NCBI GenBank assembly: GCA_025175895.1
Contig: CM045993.1
Location: 64,360,621 to 64,424,620, forward strand
Direction: 5' to 3'
Source: Wurfbainia villosa
Taxonomy: Eukaryota > Streptophyta > Magnoliopsida > Zingiberales > Zingiberaceae
DNA: 64,000 bases
Positions 58,483-64,000 of this stretch are shown here, piece by piece. The notes beneath the pieces are model-generated. The model saw only the letters and a list, made by a program, of their open reading frames with translations, was not told the origin of the DNA and searched no databases. The translations under genes were made by a program, and so were the position numbers. Position 1 is the first letter of the stretch. Each line of letters opens with the position of its first letter.

Positions 58483-60324
58483 TGTCCCCGGATTAAAAAA
58501 ATTTAATCCTAGACAAAAGGGATTGCCCAAACCACCAAGTCATCATCATGCTATTCGTTTAGAGAGGTCACTTGAACAAACTAGTTGTTCAAGCGACCAT
58601 CCTCTATTCTACGAGTAGCCGTGGAATAGACGATGTCCGGATCACCGGTTTTTGTGTTTATGCTGGGGCTACAAGGTTTATTTAGCCATTTAAATATTTA
58701 TAACATGCTTATAATTGAAAAACAAAAACAAGCAACAAACAAAAGAAGAAAGTAGAATAGGTATATCTCTCGATCTTCTAATGTATGACCTTCCTCCTTT
58801 TGGACGTCGTGTGGGCGACGATCCACCAAAAGTTGAAGCTCCTAGATCACAAATCTTCCTTCCTTGCTCTTCCAAAGCAAGAGGAAGAATAGAAACAAGG
58901 TTTTTCTCCTCACTAGAAACAACCAACAAGGAACTAAAACTATCCTTGCCGCCGGCCAACTAGGTGAAGGAGAAGATGGTGGAAAACAACCAAGACACCA
59001 AGGGAAACCCTATATCTTGTTTCCACCACCTAAGGAGAAAGAGAAGGGGGCTTTTGAGTGTCGTCCAAGGCTAGAAAAGAGGCTGGAGAGGTGTTGGACG
59101 TTGGCCAAAAGAGGAAGAAGAAGAGAAGAATACCTTCCTTATTTGGTGCCACCCTTGCGTCCAAACCCTAATGCTAATCCTATCTCAACTAGGATTCCTT
59201 CTTGCCGCCCAAACCCTAGCTCTCCTTCAATGTAGTTCACGCCAACTCCCATTCCATCCTTTTACAGAGTTAGGGATAAGTCATGAATTAATCTCATCCA
59301 TTGGTTCTAGGGATTTAATTTCAACCGTCGGATCTAGAGATTTAATCTCAACCGTCGGATCTTAGAGATTTAATCTCTACCAATGGATCTTAGAGTTTTG
59401 TTTCTATCCATTAGATCTAAGCATCATGAGGTGTTAATAGGCTACATTAGGGACCATGAGGAGGAGTTGGGTCTTGGCCACCCATGGATCAAGCCCACAT
59501 AAAGTCTGATCCACTAATGATGATCCAATCCACTAAAGGTTCATCATTGATCTACCTCACCAACCCCCATATGATAATATGGGCTCCATATATTATTTGT
59601 ACATTTTCTCCCCATGTTTAAGATCTCGAATGTTCGTCGATTAATTAATTTACTGACCATTAATTAATCAACATCTAACTCCTTGAGTAGTACCACTCAA
59701 CCTTTTCATCATGCCGGACCAAGTCCACCTGTAGGGTTTACATGATGAACCTTATGAGCTCGTCAAGGGGACATCATCATCCTAGTATATAGGACAAGGT
59801 TTCCTCCTATAATCAACGACACACCATATAAATAATATCATCTCCCAACTTACCGAGTATATCGATTTAATCTATAAATATCATCCATTGGTAAATCAAA
59901 GAGATGAGTACTAAGTATATGTGCCCATTATTATATCGGGATTAAGAGAATTTACTAAATAATATCTGAGGTCCAATTCTATTATGTAGTCAGCAATAAA
60001 TCGAATCACCTCTAAGTCGGTCTTGCTCAATACACACAAAGTGTACTAGTGTGATTCTATGGTGAAGACAAACCAACACCAAATCACACTACAACCATTC
60101 CGATGGTTTGTCCAAAGTCATCTCGGTTGTGAGCCTTTACTTATACTTTTCAAGGGGTCGATAACATGATCTCCTGTGTGACACCACACACCATGTTATC
60201 TACAATGTAAAGTATTAGACAAGATTGCATAACCATAAAAATAAGCAAACAATGATCATGTGATTCTTATTTCAAAATAAAGATGTTCATACAAAAGATA
60301 GACTTTTTAGTATACATCCCTACA
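58483..60324 (-). repeat. LTR J, reverse relative of LTR B
   Basis: On the minus strand it starts TGTAGGGATGTATACTA and ends TTAATCCGGGGACA, colinear with LTR B (9251-11290), including a shorter 27-bp minisatellite (~59285-59410). No TSD was found (TTCGA left, TGCCT right), so a clean solo LTR is not shown. Short open frames at 58690-59365 have no recognisable product. Confidence 0.75.
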
Positions 60325-60586
60325 TGCCTCTCTTAAGTGATATGGGATCACTAAAAAGATTGTAGGCATGTGTTCCTCCAAGGGAGAGATTGTAAGATCT
60401 CATTGGGATATGAGACATTCATACCCTTGGGGAAGACCTTTTTGATGTAGTGTCAAAAAGAGGGAGAAGTTACCAAGTTACCAATTAGGGTTCATTGGAA
60501 TTCTCATTGAGATATGAGAATTGCCAATATGGGAGAATTGGTAGACTTGAGATGGTAGTTTTGTCAATCATCAAAAAGGGGGAGAT
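60325..60586 (+). other. element I: 3' UTR and polypurine tract
   Basis: Non-coding. Ends in AAAAAGGGGGAGAT (60573-60586) directly before the 3' LTR, the typical SIRE-type PPT. Confidence 0.8.
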
Positions 60587-61988
60587 TATTGGTGCAATCG
60601 GACAAGGTTGACTCGAGTTTGACTCGAGCAGTATTTTGATGATAGACAAAACTCATGACATGGGATTATCATGGGAAATTCCAACATGGGGTTGGCATGG
60701 AAAATCCAAGCATGGAGCTTGGTGTTGAAAAGTTCAAAGCATTGCGAAGTCGTGCGCTTGGTGCTTGGTGAGAAATGCATTGCGAAGTCATGCGCTTGGT
60801 GCATTTGGGAAGTCTTGAGAACTTGATAAGACCACTAGGCTTGGGGTCCTTGAGTCAATGAAGGATGGCATTGTGAAGCCGTGTGCTTGATGCATTCGAG
60901 GGACCACCAGACGGGGAGCGAATGGAGTGAGGCCCAAGGGAAGCATACTTCTAGGGCATGAGATGCGAAGGATGGCGTTACGAAGCCATGCACTTGGCGC
61001 ATCCAAGGGATGTAGGCCGAGGGATGAGAGCTTCTATGGGGAACTCCATGAGGGATAAGGTGGACTTGGCCAACTGGCTAAGACTGAGTGTCAGATGCTC
61101 AAACAGCTTGATGTTTGAGGTTTTACCTGACATCAGTCGACTAGCATAGGTGTCAGTCGACTGCTCTAGGTCATATGGGTTCGACCAGTGTTTGATTGAA
61201 CAGTCTGGTGATCGATCGCCAAGGGAGGAAGTCATTGTTTACTTAATTAGTCGGTCGCTTAAGGGAAGCGATCGGATTGCATGGGCACGAAGCTAGTCGA
61301 GCTTCGCCCGGCCTTTCGTGATGGGTTATCAGTCGAATGATGGGTACCATCAGTCGACTGATGTGTGATCCGTTAGAACTTGACCAACGTGGATCTGGCC
61401 ATCGTGAGACAATGGCTACAGAACCAGTCAACTGATGGCCATGATCAGTCGACTGATGCACGTGAAATCGGCTTGATGCAGGTTATAAATGGAGCTCAAG
61501 ATGGGGGATTTTGCCAAGCCTTTTGGGAAGCTATTGGAGGCGAATTGCTGCTACATTCCAGACCTTCAAAAGCCATCTAAAGCAAGCAACAAGCAAAGGG
61601 TTCAAAGCAAGCGTTGTAAAGTGTTTCTTTACGTGTATTTCGTATTTGTCTTTGTATTGCTTGTATTTCATATTACTTAGTGTAATTTCTTGTGAGAGGT
61701 TTCTCCACCTCCAACGTGTTATCGAGAAGGAGTGTTATAGTTAGTGTCGTGCACATAACTAGAGCTTGGTGAGCTCGCCCGTGGAGTAGGAACCATTCGG
61801 TTCCGAACCACATATATTGTGTTGTCTCTTGTGTGATTGTATTTGTTGTTAGTTTTCATATTTGTATTAGTATTCCGCTGTGCTAACGACAATTGTAGAC
61901 GAGCATGCAACGAGAACAATCGTATTCCACCGTACGATGATTGAGGGCTATTCACCCCCCTCTAGCCGGCCAACATATCGACCCTACA
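60587..61988 (+). repeat. 3' LTR of I (1402 bp)
   Basis: TATTGGTGCAATCGG (TG to TA) to ...TCGACCCTACA. TATA box at 61484-61490. Nearly the same as the 5' LTR except at the palindromic words and one extra ~50-bp block near 61050-61100. Confidence 0.9.
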
Positions 61989-63000
61989 TCACATATTGTG
62001 AGAGTCACAATTAGTAGTCACAAAGGTGATGTTGGATCTCAGTATTCTTGTAACTTGGGTAGCAATGATGTGTTGCTAGATACCGCTCATTGCTTATCTT
62101 TCTCAATCGGTTTAGGAGCATTTCAAACATTACAAGAACCTATAGGGTCACACACAAAGGGCAATTAGATGAAGATTAGGTTCATATGATGGACCAAGAG
62201 GATTAGGTTCATGTGATGAACCAAATTGGATTAAGAGTAATCCAAATTAGACTAATTGAGTTGGACTCAATTTGATTCAAATGTTGAATGAGTCTAATTT
62301 AGATTTGATTCATTGAGTCAATTTAAACTAATGAATAGAGATTCATTAAATTTAATTGACTTGAATCAAATGGTTGGATTTGATCAACCATGGGAGATAA
62401 GAGGTCAAGTTTGACTTGACTTGAGAGGGAAGATGAAGGGTCAAGTTTGACTTGACCAAATGCCACGTCATGGTGACTTGGCATGGGGCTGGCCAATCAT
62501 AATGTTCCACATCATCATGGACACATCATGGTGTGTCACCTCATGAGAGAGACCAAGAGCCATGGCTCTTGATATTACATGGAAGTTTTAATCCCCATTA
62601 TGTGGCCGACCAAACCAATGAAGGGTTAGTGGTGAATTGAAGTGAATTAACTTCATCTTCTTCCTCCTCTCCTCTCTTGCTCTCTCCCTCATCCTCCTTG
62701 CCGAGACCTCCTTGAGTTCTAGCACACTCTAAGTGGTCTTCTCCACCTTTTGTCTGTGTAGATACGTGTAGAGGAGTGTACACTTGACACTCTACGAGAT
62801 CCCACAAAGAGTTTGAATGAGCGGGATAAGTGAAGGGCGTCGCTACAAGGGTAATGCTCTTCTCATGTAGATCTAAGATAGATCTAGGTTTTCTAAACAT
62901 GTACAAGATTTTTTTTAATTTATCTTCGCACGGATCTGTGGCCGACTTCCAAGGTTTCCACAACGTAAAAAGCAATTTTTGTGGCTCAGAAAGTCCAACA
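61989..63000 (+). repeat. right part of G-type 3' LTR
   Basis: Continues 54024-54083 after I. Matches G's 5' LTR from 19972 to its end, finishing AAAGTCCAACA (62990-63000). No PBS follows, as expected for a 3' or solo LTR. The minus-strand frame over 62598-63110 crosses the LTR edge and is not a gene. Confidence 0.87.
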
Positions 63001-64000
63001 GATTGGGTATAAGCCAAAGTGATCGACGGTGTTTGAATAGCCACAGAGGATTCACCACTCTTGATAAAGGAGATGTAGACCCTATGCCTCTTGCCAGTAT
63101 TGTTACTCAAAAGTCTCTAGCCAGAGAAAGCATCTTAAGAAGATGGTCTTCTTGGGAACATATAAGAGTAACTTGAATCCACAAGACAAGGAGATTAACT
63201 TGGGCTAGGTGTGACGTAGTCAGCCTAGTGGAACGAACATAGAGACCGTGTCCTAAACAAAGAGGGTATATGATGAGTGAAAAGAACAAGGCATGAACAA
63301 CTAAAGCTACTGAAGGGTTCAAAAAATATTCTGAAGTCGATTTAGACTTTTCGGTCAATTGGGCGTCATGATGTACTGCTAGGTGCAACTCATGATCTAT
63401 TCATAATTAAGGGTTTAATTATGAATGACCAACATAACCTAGAACCTATTGGGGCACATGCACTCCGGGTGATCTCAAGATGTAAAACAAGTCTTTGAAT
63501 GAGATTCTCATTGAGAGAGGATATGTCTAGTTGGACTAGACACAAGGGGATGCGAAACCGAGGTTGTGGAACCTCATATGACTTTGTAGGACATGGCACG
63601 ACCATATCGTACTTAAACGAAGTCAAATGGGCCATACAAAGCCTCACACAGTTGTGCCTAACTTAGCAAGGGTCGTGCCTGGTTATGGCCGAAAAAATGG
63701 CTGAACTGGGTTGTGCCCAGAAGGACACACGACCTGGCCGTGTGTCCTAGCATGACCGTTCCTTTTGACTCGGTTGGGCCGTGTGAATCCACACGGTCGT
63801 ATCACAATTCTACCAATTTTGAAGATTTCTCTTTATAGAAATTTTTTGGGTTGTTCTTACCTTAATTATGGGATAATTATGGTAAGATATGTTTTGTTTA
63901 AGCCTCATAAGATGACCTAATGAAAATATCTATAAATAGATCCCTTGATAATCTTTGGATAAAGGATTGGTTTAGGTTTTCCCTTGGTAGCAGGTTTTCC
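63001..64000 (+). repeat. partial LTR L, diverged relative of A/C/D LTRs
   Basis: Plus-strand order matches the A-family LTR in sense from GATTGGGTATAAG onward (GTGTTTGAATAGCC, GGATTCACCACTC, GGTGTGACGTAGTCAGCCTAG, CTGAAGGGTT). Clearly diverged. It starts in mid-U3 and runs off the window. The usual short U3 ORFs are not kept. Confidence 0.75.
63930..63940 (+). promoter_or_regulatory. TATA box of LTR L
   Basis: CTATAAATAGA, a strong plant TATA match, at about the place expected from the A/C/D LTRs. Confidence 0.6.

Larger units (their letters stand above)
54084..61988 (+). mobile_element. element I: gag-only SIRE-like (TR-GAG-type) element
   Basis: LTRs 54084-55431 and 60587-61988, PBS, gag, a second gag-like ORF, PPT (aaaaagggggagat, 60573-60586). 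No protease, integrase or RT motif is found between them, so it would depend on another element's enzymes. LTR and PPT style resemble Copia SIRE/Maximus. Flanked by TCAAA (54079-54083) and TCACA (61989-61993); the uninserted site in G's 5' LTR is TCACA (19972-19976). Without J it would be ~6.06 kb. Confidence 0.9.

Noticed and set aside
62598..63110. 170-codon minus-strand ORF
   Set aside because: Crosses the border between the G-type LTR and L, so it is a chance frame over a junction.
1..64000. Host protein-coding gene
   Set aside because: Every ORF with recognisable domains is gag or pol. The remaining ORFs fall in LTRs or leaders without domains.

Overview
The window is a stretch of plant (flowering-plant) nuclear DNA made almost entirely of nested LTR retrotransposons. 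I see no convincing host gene, tRNA, rRNA or CRISPR array. The evidence is Ty1/copia and Ty3/gypsy gag-pol domains, LTRs with TG...CA ends, primer-binding sites matching the plant initiator tRNA-Met 3' end, polypurine tracts and 5-bp target-site duplications. The species cannot be named from the sequence. Every gag-pol is broken by stops, frameshifts or deletions. Letters A-L below are my labels.

Layout, left to right. A (1-5955, minus): 5' half of a Copia element of a family with ~2.2-kb LTRs, inserted in the gag of B. B (5956-11303, plus): Copia gag end, protease, integrase, RT, RNase H, then a ~2-kb LTR carrying a 27-bp minisatellite. E (11329-19176, minus): a Copia relative of B joined tail-first to B's LTR/PBS, and split by K (13329-17117), a solo Ty3-like LTR with a perfect TSD (TCAGC). 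G (19177-25748, plus): a third Copia family with 5' LTR, PBS, long leader, gag and pol, cut off in RT. C (25749-44588, minus) and D (30564-40010, minus) belong to the same family as A. D sits inside C with TSD TAGAG. C sits in the 5' LTR of H (44589-54023, plus), a Ty3/gypsy chromovirus with gag, PR, RT, RH, IN and a chromodomain-like tail. H in turn lies in a second copy of G's LTR (54024-54083 plus 61989-63000). That LTR copy is also interrupted by I (54084-61988, plus), a SIRE-like element with gag but no pol, flanked by TCAAA/TCACA. I contains J (58483-60324, minus), an LTR related to B's. L (63001-64000, plus) is part of a diverged A-type LTR with a TATA box.

History inferred: G is oldest in the right half. 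H and I then entered its 3' LTR, C entered H, and D entered C. A deletion later fused G's RT to C's 3' LTR, removing the end of G, the start of its 3' LTR and the start of H.

The most interesting signal is not coding. The untranslated leaders of three different Copia families (A/C/D, E, G) each hold a series of stem-loops. Within a family the apical motif is nearly constant while the stems differ and stay self-complementary. The A/C/D LTRs also share an 11-bp hairpin downstream of the TATA box. The two LTRs of I differ repeatedly at short palindromes (CGATCG in one, CAGTCGACTG in the other).
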